A DNA stretch of 28,251 nucleotides from JBLNBU01 sp050260215 (GTDB taxonomy: Bacteria > Pseudomonadota > Alphaproteobacteria > Rhodospirillales > Magnetospirillaceae), in NCBI GenBank assembly GCA_050260215.1, contig JBLNBU010000088.1:1-28251 (forward strand). The letters run 5' to 3'. How positions within the stretch are numbered: position 1 is the first letter of the stretch; the number at the start of each line of letters is the position of its first letter. Shown piece after piece: positions 7,344 through 15,339 of this stretch. The translations under genes were made by a program, and so were the position numbers. The notes beneath the pieces are model-generated. The model was given only the letters and a program-made list of their open reading frames with translations, was not told where the DNA came from and searched no databases.

Positions 7344-7964
7344 TCAGATGATGGCGACGGTGTCCGCCTGCGGGCCCTTGAGGCCCAGCGTGGTGGTCAC
7401 GCGCACGCGCTGGCCGGACTCGAGGCTCTTGATGCCCGAGCGCTCGAGGGCCTTGACGTGGACGAACACGTCCTTGCCACCCTCGTCGACGGCCACGAAG
7501 CCGAAGCCCTTCTCGGCCGAGAAGAACTTGACGACGCCTTCGACGGTCTGCGACGGGCCGCGGTCCTCGCGGCGGGCGCCGCCACCCATGCCACCGCCGG
7601 TCGGCTTGGCGACGGCGGTGCTGGAGTCGACCTCATGCACGGCGACGACCTGCGGGCCGCGCTGGCCCTGGCCGAGGTCGCACACGATGGTGGCGCCTTC
7701 GGCGATCTGGGTCATGCCGGCGCGCTCGAGCGCCGAGATGTGCAGGAAGGCGTCCGGCGTCCCGTCGGCGGGGGCGACGAAGCCGAAGCCCTTGGCGGCA
7801 TTGAACCACTTCACCGTGGCGGTGACGTTCGCCTGGCTGACGGCGTGGCGGTTGAAGTCGCTGGTAGCGCTGCGGTGAGGCCGCGGCTCGAAAGCCGGCT
7901 CGCCGAAGTCGTCCCGCCGCCCACGCTCGCGGCGATTGCCATGATTATCTCGGTTCCATGCCAT
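7344..7964 (-). CDS. Double cold-shock-domain protein
   Basis: A 206-residue nucleic-acid-binding protein, expected to bind single-stranded RNA or DNA and melt RNA structure. There are two complete cold-shock domains. The first is at about 47-112, with RNP1 KGFGFV at 58-63 and RNP2 AFLHI at 72-76; the second at about 141-206, with RNP1 at 152-157 and RNP2 VFVHV at 166-170. A basic, Asn/Arg/Gly-rich N-terminal tail of about 45 residues (NRRERGRRDDFG) and a glycine-rich linker (GGGMGGGARRE) probably add RNA affinity. Two-domain versions are known in alphaproteobacteria, for example Caulobacter CspC and CspD; this one differs by its long N-terminal tail. The leader upstream of 7964 is short and AT-richer near the start. 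The gene has its own terminator and is probably monocistronic. Confidence 0.92.
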   Translation of the reverse strand: MAWNRDNHGNRRERGRRDDFGEPAFEPRPHRSATSDFNRHAVSQANVTATVKWFNAAKGFGFVAPADGTPDAFLHISALERAGMTQIAEGATIVCDLGQGQRGPQVVAVHEVDSSTAVAKPTGGGMGGGARREDRGPSQTVEGVVKFFSAEKGFGFVAVDEGGKDVFVHVKALERSGIKSLESGQRVRVTTTLGLKGPQADTVAII

Positions 7965-8089
7965 GTGTCGTTCTCATCGATAAGTAAGCAAGACCCCCGC
8001 GCCGAGCGAGAGCATTCCGCCCGGGCGGTCACGCCAAGGTCAGTCTGAGCGGATATCATTACCCGAAGACTCGCCCGTCGCCTAGGGCT

Positions 8090-8818
8090 TTACCGCGACT
8101 CGGCCGTTTCGCCATCAACATTTTTTGGGGAGGGCGTCCGGCGGGGGGTGACCAGCCGGCAGTACAGCCACCAGGTCAGCCCTACGGTCAGCACTCCGGA
8201 GAAGGCCACGTCCGAAAGGAAATGCCCGCCTTGGGCGATGCGGACCAGCCCGACCAGGGCGCCGAACAGCAGCGCCGCCGCCACCGCCAGCGGGCGATGC
8301 CGCGGCGGCGCCAGGAAGGCGAAGGCCACCAGCCAGAAGGCCAGGGCGGCGTGGCCCGAGGGAAACGAGCAGTTGTCGTCGCACTGGCCCGACGGCCAAA
8401 GCGGGCGGGCATAGTGCAGCTTGCCGGAGAACTCGGCGATGGTCGACGGCCGCGGGCGGCCCCACTGGTCCTTCAGCACCAGGTTGACCAGCAGCCCCGG
8501 CCCCAGCGCCAGCGACAGCAAGAGATAGGCGCCGATGCGCCGCGTCACCCCCAGCAGCGGCCGGCGCAGAAGCTCGGCACCGGCCCACAGCGCCGCCACC
8601 GCCCCGGCCAGGGCGAACAGGCCGATGGGCATCTGCTTGCGCACGAACTCGCCCACCGGATGGATGCGGAACGGGAAGATCTGCCGGACCGGCGAGAAGA
8701 ACAGCGCCGAAACGGAGATGTCGATCTGGGGGAACGCTGCCAGCGGCACCAGCAGCAGCACCGCCGTCCACCGCCACGGGTGCTCGCGTAGCGAGCGGGT
8801 CAGGGCCAGGCCGGTCAT
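8090..8818 (-). CDS. PAP2-family membrane phosphatase (lipid phosphatase)
   Basis: A 242-residue inner-membrane phosphatase with about five to six hydrophobic segments. All three motifs of the PAP2 active site are intact: K116-x6-R123-P124 (KDQWGRPRP), PSGH at 153-156, and R193-x5-H199-x3-D203 (RIAQGGHFLSD). His199 is the expected nucleophile and His156 the acid. Likely substrates are undecaprenyl pyrophosphate, phosphatidylglycerol phosphate or a lipid A phosphate; the sequence alone does not decide. Its ATG overlaps the stop of the glycosyltransferase by four bases (ATGA), so the two are co-translated. That neighbour favours lipid A or carrier-lipid modification (inference). The start is set by this overlap; the open frame continues upstream but is out-of-frame glycosyltransferase sequence. 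Confidence 0.9.
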   Translation of the reverse strand: MTGLALTRSLREHPWRWTAVLLLVPLAAFPQIDISVSALFFSPVRQIFPFRIHPVGEFVRKQMPIGLFALAGAVAALWAGAELLRRPLLGVTRRIGAYLLLSLALGPGLLVNLVLKDQWGRPRPSTIAEFSGKLHYARPLWPSGQCDDNCSFPSGHAALAFWLVAFAFLAPPRHRPLAVAAALLFGALVGLVRIAQGGHFLSDVAFSGVLTVGLTWWLYCRLVTPRRTPSPKNVDGETAESR

Positions 8819-10284
8819 TTGTAGCCCCTGAACCCTGACAGCCGCCAGGCCATCAGCCGGCGTCCATAGTCGGCGTGGACAGGCACGACGATGTCGGGCA
8901 GGCGCTCGGCCCCGTCGAAGCAGTTGAGCAGCGAGGTGGGCTCGCTGTCCTGCTCGGTGACGTAGACGTACTCGCCCGGCCCCGGCTCCAGGCGCGAGAC
9001 CTGGTCGAAGTGGTCGTGGATGCGGCCGTCGCCGTTCCACTTGACCGCGTCCAGGGGGTGTGGGCGCACATAGTAGGTCAGGGTGGCGATGACCTTGCGC
9101 TCGTCGGCCAGCAGGCGGGCGCCGGGGCGCTCGGCCAGCAGCTCGGAGACCCGGGCGCCGACCTGGTCCCAGCCCTTGATGCGCTTCTGCGGGTCGTATT
9201 TGGCGCTGTCGGGCAGGCCGGCCAGGCGGCGCACGCCGTCCAGGTCGTACAGCACCGCCGCGCCGGCCAGGTGCAGCGCCAGCGACGCCTTCAGCAGCAG
9301 GGGCGCGCGGTGCACTCCCCAGGCGGCGACCAGCACGGTGCCGGCCACGAATGCCGGCGCGGTCCAGTTGGCGTTGGCGCGCGACAGCAGCGCCTCGACG
9401 GCCATGATCGCCAGCAGCGGCACGGTGAACGAGGCCAAGAGCCGCTCGCGCCCGTCGCGGCCGCGATAGGCGCCCACCATGGCGGCCAGCAGCCCGGCGA
9501 ACAGCAGCGGCCCGAACACCCCGAACTGGCCGGCGGCGAATTCGGCCAGCTTGCCCGGATGGAACAGGGTACCGGCGAGATGGGCGTTGTCGCGGGTGTG
9601 CTTGAAGCTGACGAAGCCGTTGGCGGCGTTCCACAGGGCGTTGGGCGCATAGACCAGCAGCCCCAGCACCACGGCCGTCCACAGGCCCGGCCCGCGGGCC
9701 AGGCGGCGGCGCTCGGGCGTGGTGACCAGCCACAGCACCAGCCCCAGCAGGAACAGCACCATGGCGTACTTGGCCAGCAGGCCGAGGCCAAAGCACAGCC
9801 CCAGCGCCACCCACCAGCGATTGACGCCCGGCCCCGCCTCGGCCGCCTCGACCAGCGCCAGCAGGGCGGCGGCCCAGAAGAACAGCAGGAACGGGTCGGT
9901 GGTGATCATCATCGCCGACAAGGACACCGCCGGCAGGGTCGTCCACAGCACGGCCGACCACGCCCCGACCCACGGGCCGAACAGGCGCCGCCCCAGCAGG
10001 CCCAGCAGGATGGCGGTGCCGGTGTGGGCGACCAGCGATCCCGCCTTGATGCAGCCTTCGCCCTCGCCGCACAAGGCAGTGGTGGCGGCGATGGCCCAGG
10101 CGACCATCGGCGGCTTCGAGTAGTAGCCCAGCTGCAGGGTCTGGGCCCAGGCCCAGTACTGCGCCTCGTCGAAGGACAGCAGCGGGGAGTCGAAGGCCAG
10201 CAGGGCGGCGCGCCACAGGGTGACGGCGCCGACCACCAGGACGGCGAACAGCCTCGAGCGGTCGCGCAGCCCCGACTGCGTCAT
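8815..10284 (-). CDS. ArnT/GT83-like polytopic glycosyltransferase
   Basis: A 489-residue membrane protein of the PMT/ArnT superfamily (GT-C fold), expected to transfer a sugar from a polyprenyl-phosphate donor to a periplasmic acceptor. The first periplasmic loop carries the catalytic acidic pair in SFDEAQYWAWAQ (Asp39, Glu40) followed by GYYSKPPMVAW, typical of the family. About ten to eleven hydrophobic segments span residues 10-390. The C-terminal domain of about 130 residues is soluble (LPDSAKYDPQKRIKGWDQ onwards). The ATG at 10284 (MTQSGLRDRS) was chosen because it starts 5 bases after the mtnP stop; the longer frame is antisense-like arginine-rich sequence. Acceptor unknown; the overlapping PAP2 gene suggests lipid A or a lipid carrier. 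Confidence 0.88.
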   Translation of the reverse strand: MTQSGLRDRSRLFAVLVVGAVTLWRAALLAFDSPLLSFDEAQYWAWAQTLQLGYYSKPPMVAWAIAATTALCGEGEGCIKAGSLVAHTGTAILLGLLGRRLFGPWVGAWSAVLWTTLPAVSLSAMMITTDPFLLFFWAAALLALVEAAEAGPGVNRWWVALGLCFGLGLLAKYAMVLFLLGLVLWLVTTPERRRLARGPGLWTAVVLGLLVYAPNALWNAANGFVSFKHTRDNAHLAGTLFHPGKLAEFAAGQFGVFGPLLFAGLLAAMVGAYRGRDGRERLLASFTVPLLAIMAVEALLSRANANWTAPAFVAGTVLVAAWGVHRAPLLLKASLALHLAGAAVLYDLDGVRRLAGLPDSAKYDPQKRIKGWDQVGARVSELLAERPGARLLADERKVIATLTYYVRPHPLDAVKWNGDGRIHDHFDQVSRLEPGPGEYVYVTEQDSEPTSLLNCFDGAERLPDIVVPVHADYGRRLMAWRLSGFRGYK

Positions 10285-10289
10285 CCGGG

Positions 10290-11183
<894 letters not shown>

Positions 11184-11220
11184 GAGAAACCGCCCTCGTC
11201 CGTCGGAATTTGACCGGCTG

Positions 11221-11249
11221 CTTTTAGGCCAATTCGGCCGGGGGGGCAA
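11221..11249 (-). promoter_or_regulatory. Candidate promoter of mtnP
   Basis: Read on the minus strand, TTGCCC and TAAAAG are separated by 17 bases, ending about 38 bases before the ATG. The spacer contains GGCC-GAATT-GGCC. The match to consensus is moderate. Confidence 0.35.
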
Positions 11250-11305
11250 CTGCGTGATTCCTAAGCTCCGGGGGAGAGGGGGTTAACGGGCCGGAACGAA
11301 AAAAA

Positions 11306-11329
11306 GGCCGCCGTCTTGCGACGGCGGCC
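11306..11329 (-). terminator. Rho-independent terminator of the petABC operon
   Basis: A perfect 10-bp stem GGCCGCCGTC / GACGGCGGCC with a TTGC loop. On the minus strand it runs into seven T residues (complement of 11299-11305). It begins 25 bases after the cytochrome c1 stop codon. The plus side also has ATTTTT, so it may work in both directions. Confidence 0.9.
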
Positions 11330-11353
11330 CCATTTTTCCGCGGGCGTCCAGGC

Positions 11354-12121
11354 TTAGTGGACGTCCTTCCAGATCTGGCGCTTCAGCGCATAGAACAGCG
11401 CCGTCATCACCGCCAGGAAAAGCATGACCTTGAGGCCCATGCTCTTGCGGGCATCGAGCTCGGGCTCGGCGGCCCAGTTGAGGAAGGTCACGATGTCCTT
11501 GGCTTCCTGCTCCTTGGTCGCCTTGGTGCCGTCCTCGTAGGTCACCAGGTCGTCCTGCAGCTGGGGCGGCATGCCGATGTTATGGCCGGGGAAGACCTTG
11601 TTGTAGAACATCCCCTCGGGCACCACCGCGCCTTCCGGCGGGGTGTCCTCGAAGCCCAGCAGCAGCGAGTAGACGTAGTCCGGACCGTGCGGCCGGGCCT
11701 TGGTCATCAGCGACAGGTCGGGGGGCAGGGCGCCGTTGTTGGACGCACGCGCCGCCTGATCGTTGGGGAACGGCGGGACGAAGCGGTCCGAGGCCCGGGC
11801 CGAGCGCATGAACATCTGGCCTTCGTCGTTGGGGCCGTCCTGGACCTCCTTCTCGCCGGCGACGGTCTTGATCTGATCGTCGCTGAGGCCGACATAGGCC
11901 AGGTTGCGGTAGGACAGCAGCCGCATGGAATGGCAGTTCGAGCACACGTCGTGATAGATCTGCCAGCCGCGCTTGAGCGCCGCCTTGTCGTACTGGCCGA
12001 ACACCCCTTCGAACGAGAAGCCCGGCTTCATCAGCGGCGCGCCGCCTTCCGAGGCGACCGCGGCCCCGGTGGTGACGGCCAGACCGGCAGCCACCAGCGC
12101 GATACGGAAGAGCTTACGCAT
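11354..12121 (-). CDS. petC: Cytochrome c1 of the bc1 complex
   Basis: Haem c subunit of ubiquinol:cytochrome c oxidoreductase, passing electrons from the Rieske centre to cytochrome c in the periplasm. The 255 residues start with a Sec signal peptide (MRKLFRIALVAAGLAVTTGAAVA, cleavage near 23-24). The haem motif CSNCH is at 60-64, NLAYVGLSD and GPDYVYSLLLGF follow, and NIGMPPQL carries the axial methionine. A single C-terminal membrane anchor (about 230-247, VMLFLAVMTALFYALK) holds it with a short cytoplasmic tail. The start overlaps the cytochrome b stop (TAATG). It is a separate gene here, unlike the fused b/c1 gene fbcH of Bradyrhizobium. Confidence 0.97.
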   Translation of the reverse strand: MRKLFRIALVAAGLAVTTGAAVASEGGAPLMKPGFSFEGVFGQYDKAALKRGWQIYHDVCSNCHSMRLLSYRNLAYVGLSDDQIKTVAGEKEVQDGPNDEGQMFMRSARASDRFVPPFPNDQAARASNNGALPPDLSLMTKARPHGPDYVYSLLLGFEDTPPEGAVVPEGMFYNKVFPGHNIGMPPQLQDDLVTYEDGTKATKEQEAKDIVTFLNWAAEPELDARKSMGLKVMLFLAVMTALFYALKRQIWKDVH

Positions 12122-13401
12122 TACGCCTTCTCCATCGGCTTGGCGGTGGCACCGGAAGCGATGCTGCCGCCGCCCTTGATCACGGGGGCGCTGATGCTGG
12201 CCGGCAGGGGCTTCGGCGTCTCGAGCTTGCCCAGCAGCGGCATCAGAACCAGGAAGTGGAAGAAGTAGTAGGCGGTGGCCAGCTGACCGATGGTGATCAG
12301 CACGCCCTCGGCCGGCTTGCCGCCCACGTAGCCCAGCACCAGGCAGTCGACCACGAACAGCCAGAAGAACTGCTTGTACAGCGGGCGGAACTTGGCCGAG
12401 CGCACCTTCGAGGTGTCCAGCCAGGGCAGCGCGAACAGGATCAGGATGGCCGAGAACATCGCCACCACGCCCTGCAGCTTCGCCGGGATGAACCAGATGT
12501 CCATGGTGAAGGCGCGCAGGATCGCATAGAACGGCAGGTAGTACCATTCGGGCACGATGTGCGGCGGGGTCACCATCGGGTTGGCCGGGATGTAGTTGTC
12601 CGGCTCGCCGAAGAAGTTGGGCGCCCAGAACACGAAGGCCATGTAGAACATCAGGAACACGCCGATGCCGAACAGGTCCTTGATCGTGTAGTAGGGGTGG
12701 AACGGGATGGTGTCCTGCGGACCCTTGATGTCGATGCCCAGCGGGTTGTTCGACTTCACCGTATGCAGCGCCCACACGTGCACGAACACCAGCGCGAAGA
12801 TCACGAAGGGCAGCAGGTAGTGCAGGGCGAAGAAGCGGTTGAGCGTCGGGTTGTCCACCGAGAAGCCGCCCCACAGCAGGGTGACGATGTAGTCGCCGAC
12901 CACCGGGAACGCCGAGAACAGGTTGGTGATGACCGTCGCACCCCAGAACGACATCTGGCCCCAGGGCAGCACGTAGCCCATGAAGCCGGTCGCCATCATC
13001 GCCAGGAAGATGGCGATGCCCACGAACCACAGGATCTCACGCGGGGACTTGTACGAGCCGTAGTACAGGTTCCGGAAGATGTGGATGTAGACCAGGATGA
13101 AGAACATCGACGCGCCGTTGGCGTGCAGGTAGCGCAGCAGCCAACCGTAGTTGACGTCGCGCATGATGCGCTCGACCGAGTCGAAGGCGATGGCCGTGTT
13201 GGCGGCGTAGTTCATCGCCAGGAAGATGCCCGTCAGGATCATGATCACCAGCATGAACCCGGCCAGCGAGCCGAAATTCCACCAGTAGTTCAGGTTCTTC
13301 GGGGTCGGGTACTCGACGGCGCTGTGCTGCATCATCGAGAAGATCGGCAACCGGGAGTCGACCCAGTTGATGATCTTGTTGTCGCTCTTGAGACCGCTCA
13401 T
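12121..13401 (-). CDS. petB: Cytochrome b of the bc1 complex
   Basis: Membrane core of complex III with the two b-type haems and both quinone sites. At 426 residues it is full length with eight expected membrane helices. Haem ligands are His93, His107, His194 and His208, in two 14-residue pairs. The Qo-site PEWY motif is at 284-287 within PHIVPEWYYLPFYAILRA. GYVLPWGQMSFWGATVITN (142-160) is the conserved cd-helix region. The C-terminal 30 residues are a Pro/Ala-rich tail typical of alphaproteobacteria. It starts 11 bases after the Rieske stop, and its TAA overlaps the cytochrome c1 ATG. Confidence 0.98.
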   Translation of the reverse strand: MSGLKSDNKIINWVDSRLPIFSMMQHSAVEYPTPKNLNYWWNFGSLAGFMLVIMILTGIFLAMNYAANTAIAFDSVERIMRDVNYGWLLRYLHANGASMFFILVYIHIFRNLYYGSYKSPREILWFVGIAIFLAMMATGFMGYVLPWGQMSFWGATVITNLFSAFPVVGDYIVTLLWGGFSVDNPTLNRFFALHYLLPFVIFALVFVHVWALHTVKSNNPLGIDIKGPQDTIPFHPYYTIKDLFGIGVFLMFYMAFVFWAPNFFGEPDNYIPANPMVTPPHIVPEWYYLPFYAILRAFTMDIWFIPAKLQGVVAMFSAILILFALPWLDTSKVRSAKFRPLYKQFFWLFVVDCLVLGYVGGKPAEGVLITIGQLATAYYFFHFLVLMPLLGKLETPKPLPASISAPVIKGGGSIASGATAKPMEKA

Positions 13402-13412
13402 TGTTTGGGTCC

Positions 13413-13961
13413 TCAGCCGATCCGGATGGAATGGTCGGTGGTGAACTGGTAGGGCGGCACCGCCAGGTTCTTGGGCGCCGGGCCCTTGCGGATGCGGCCC
13501 GAGGTGTCGTAGTGCGACCCGTGGCAGGGGCAGAACCAGCCGCCGAACTCACCCTTGGGGTCGGCGGGCTTCTGGCCCAGCGGCACGCAGCCCAGGTGGG
13601 TGCAGACGCCGACCAGGATCAGCCATTCGGACTTCTGGACGCGGGTGGCGTCCTTGGCCGGATCGCGCAGCTCGGCCCCGTCGTCCTTGGCCGCCGCCGC
13701 GATCTCGTCGGCGGTGCGGTGGCGGACGAAGACCGGCTTGCCGCGCCAGACGACGGTGATCGCCTGCCCGGGCTGGACCGGAGTGATGTCGACCTCGGTG
13801 GTGGAAAGCGCCAGAGTGTCGGCGGCCGGGTTCATGCTATGCACGAACGGCCAGAGCGCGACACCAGTCCCGACCACACCGACGGCAGTGGAGGCATACA
13901 GCAGGAAATCCCGCCGCGACTGCCCATCCATCGGCTGGGCATGGGTTGCCTGATCAGCCAT
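13413..13961 (-). CDS. petA: Rieske iron-sulfur subunit of the bc1 complex
   Basis: The [2Fe-2S] subunit that takes the first electron from ubiquinol. The 182 residues begin with a Tat-type signal/anchor: SRRDFLLYA (15-23), then the hydrophobic STAVGVVGTGVALWPFV. Cluster ligands Cys120 and His122 lie in CTHLGC (120-125), and Cys144 and His147 in CPCHGS (144-149); Cys125 and Cys146 form the usual disulfide. The ATG at 13961 (MADQATHAQP) was chosen over 14006 because AAGAGG lies about 9 bases upstream. First gene of petABC, divergent from trmL. Confidence 0.97.
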   Translation of the reverse strand: MADQATHAQPMDGQSRRDFLLYASTAVGVVGTGVALWPFVHSMNPAADTLALSTTEVDITPVQPGQAITVVWRGKPVFVRHRTADEIAAAAKDDGAELRDPAKDATRVQKSEWLILVGVCTHLGCVPLGQKPADPKGEFGGWFCPCHGSHYDTSGRIRKGPAPKNLAVPPYQFTTDHSIRIG

Positions 13962-13996
13962 TGACTTAACCTCTTGTTGGCCCGCGGAAGCGGGAC

Positions 13997-14025
13997 TATT
14001 AACCACATCGGCGGGGCCGATTCAA
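13997..14025 (-). promoter_or_regulatory. Candidate promoter of petABC
   Basis: On the minus strand, TTGAAT (14025-14020) and TTAATA (14002-13997) are 17 bases apart, about 36 bases before the Rieske ATG. Just downstream is a small hairpin, CCCGC / GCGGG with a four-base loop (13981-13994), which would lie in the leader. Confidence 0.4.
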
Positions 14026-14119
14026 CAGGCGAGTCAACAAACTTGAGATTTATCGAATATACGATCGGCCCGAAATGGATGGATGCCGCCTCCCCGAATG
14101 GGGGGCTGTGATTTCGGTC

Positions 14120-14593
14120 ATGTGGGATACGGTTTCCCTTGCCCTTTATCAGCCCGACATACCCCAGAACGCGGGTGCGCTGCTGCGTCTTTCAGCTTGC
14201 CTCGGGATACATGTCGATATTATCGAGCCTTGCGGCTTTGTTTTTGATGATCGCAAGATGCGGCGTGCCGGAATGGACTATATCGAAAGGGCCAGATGGG
14301 CCCGCCACCCATCGTGGCAGGACTTCGCCGCCCACCTGGCAGCCCGGCAGAGGCGGTTGGTGCTGCTGACCACCCGGGGCGAGCATCGCTACGACCGCTT
14401 TTCATTTTCGCCTGCAGACATCATCATGGTCGGGCGAGAGAGCGCCGGGGTGCCCCCCGAGGTCGCCGCGGCGGCGGCGGCGCGGGTGCGCATCCCCCAG
14501 GCGGCGGGGGCGCGGTCGCTCAACGTCGCCCAGGCGGCCGCCATGGTGGTGGGCGAGGCGCTGCGCCAGCTGGATGCCTTTCCCGCCGACTGA
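14120..14593 (+). CDS. trmL: tRNA (cytidine(34)-2'-O)-methyltransferase
   Basis: SPOUT-class enzyme that 2'-O-methylates wobble position 34 of tRNA-Leu isoacceptors using SAM. The 157 residues carry the TrmL hallmarks: LALYQPDIPQNAGALLRL near the N-terminus, GMDYIERARW, MVGRESAGVPPEV, and the knot motif RSLNVAQAAAMVVGEALRQL. The length is normal. The start is uncertain: the ATG at 14120 gives the usual N-terminus, while a GTG at 14108 and an ATG at 14075 are in frame; a G-run at 14099-14105 sits at a workable distance only from the ATG at 14120. The first third of the gene is noticeably lower in GC than the rest. It is divergent from petABC and 12-18 bases before the next methyltransferase. 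Confidence 0.94.
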   Translation: MWDTVSLALYQPDIPQNAGALLRLSACLGIHVDIIEPCGFVFDDRKMRRAGMDYIERARWARHPSWQDFAAHLAARQRRLVLLTTRGEHRYDRFSFSPADIIMVGRESAGVPPEVAAAAAARVRIPQAAGARSLNVAQAAAMVVGEALRQLDAFPAD

Positions 14594-14605
14594 GCCAATG
14601 GGGCG

Positions 14606-15325
14606 ATGCCGATGTCCGATGACGCCGATCCCAGTGTCCGCCGCTTCCATGCCGACCGGGCGGCGGCCTATGACGCCCGCGTGCGCGAGGCGATCCCGGG
14701 CTACGAGCCGCTGCACTTCCTGGCCTGCGTCATCGTCGCCGAGATCACCAAGGGCAAGGGCCGCGCCCTGGTGGTGGGCGCCGGCACCGGGGTCGAATGC
14801 GTCGCCCTGGCGCAAAGCTGCCCGGCCATGCACGTGGTCGGCGTCGACCCGTCCAAGGACATGCTGGCCCATGCCGAGCGCAAGGTGACCGCCCACCACT
14901 TGACCGAGCGGGTGCGCCTGTACCCGTCCAAGGTCGCCGACCTGCCCAAGTTCGAGCCCTTCGACGCCGCCACCTTGCTGCTGGTCATGCACTTCCTGCC
15001 CGACGACGGCCAGAAGCTGCAACTGCTGACCGAGGTCGCCGAGCACCTGAAGCCCGGATCGCCGCTGGTGCTGGCCGACCTGTTCGGCAGCTGGGACGAC
15101 GACTGGCAGCAGCAGCTGCGCGGCTGGTGGCGCCACCTGCAGCTGTCGGCGGGCATCCCCGAGGAAGACGTCGACAAGGGCTTCCGCCACGTCGACCGCG
15201 ACATCCATCCGGTCACCGAGGCCCGCCTGGCCGAACTGATGGACCAGGCCGGCTTCGACGCCCCCCAACCGTTCTTCCGCGCACTGTGCTTCGGCGGCTG
15301 GGTGGCCCGCAAGAAGGACGCCTGA
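14606..15325 (+). CDS. Class I SAM-dependent methyltransferase
   Basis: A 239-residue cytosolic methyltransferase of unknown substrate. Motif I is RALVVGAGTGVECVALA (53-69), the acidic loop is VVGVDPSKDML (about 77-87), and motif IV/post I is FDAATLLLVMHFLPDDGQKLQLL. The fold resembles CmoA/Methyltransf_25 members; a C-terminal RHVDRDIHPVTEARLAELMDQAGF segment resembles enzymes that act on small molecules or tRNA wobble uridines, but I cannot assign it. ATGs at 14606 and 14612 are both possible; GGGGCG lies just ahead. It probably shares a transcript with trmL and is convergent with the MFS gene. Confidence 0.85.
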   Translation: MPMSDDADPSVRRFHADRAAAYDARVREAIPGYEPLHFLACVIVAEITKGKGRALVVGAGTGVECVALAQSCPAMHVVGVDPSKDMLAHAERKVTAHHLTERVRLYPSKVADLPKFEPFDAATLLLVMHFLPDDGQKLQLLTEVAEHLKPGSPLVLADLFGSWDDDWQQQLRGWWRHLQLSAGIPEEDVDKGFRHVDRDIHPVTEARLAELMDQAGFDAPQPFFRALCFGGWVARKKDA

Positions 15326-15339
15326 CCGGCGTTCCGCCT

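Noticed and set aside
11184..11290. SAM-sensing riboswitch before mtnP
   Set aside because: The leader is short and I see no fold or conserved core of a SAM riboswitch class.
14034..14063. trmL promoter (TCAACA, 18 bases, TATACG)
   Set aside because: The -10 is plausible, but the -35 is too weak to annotate.
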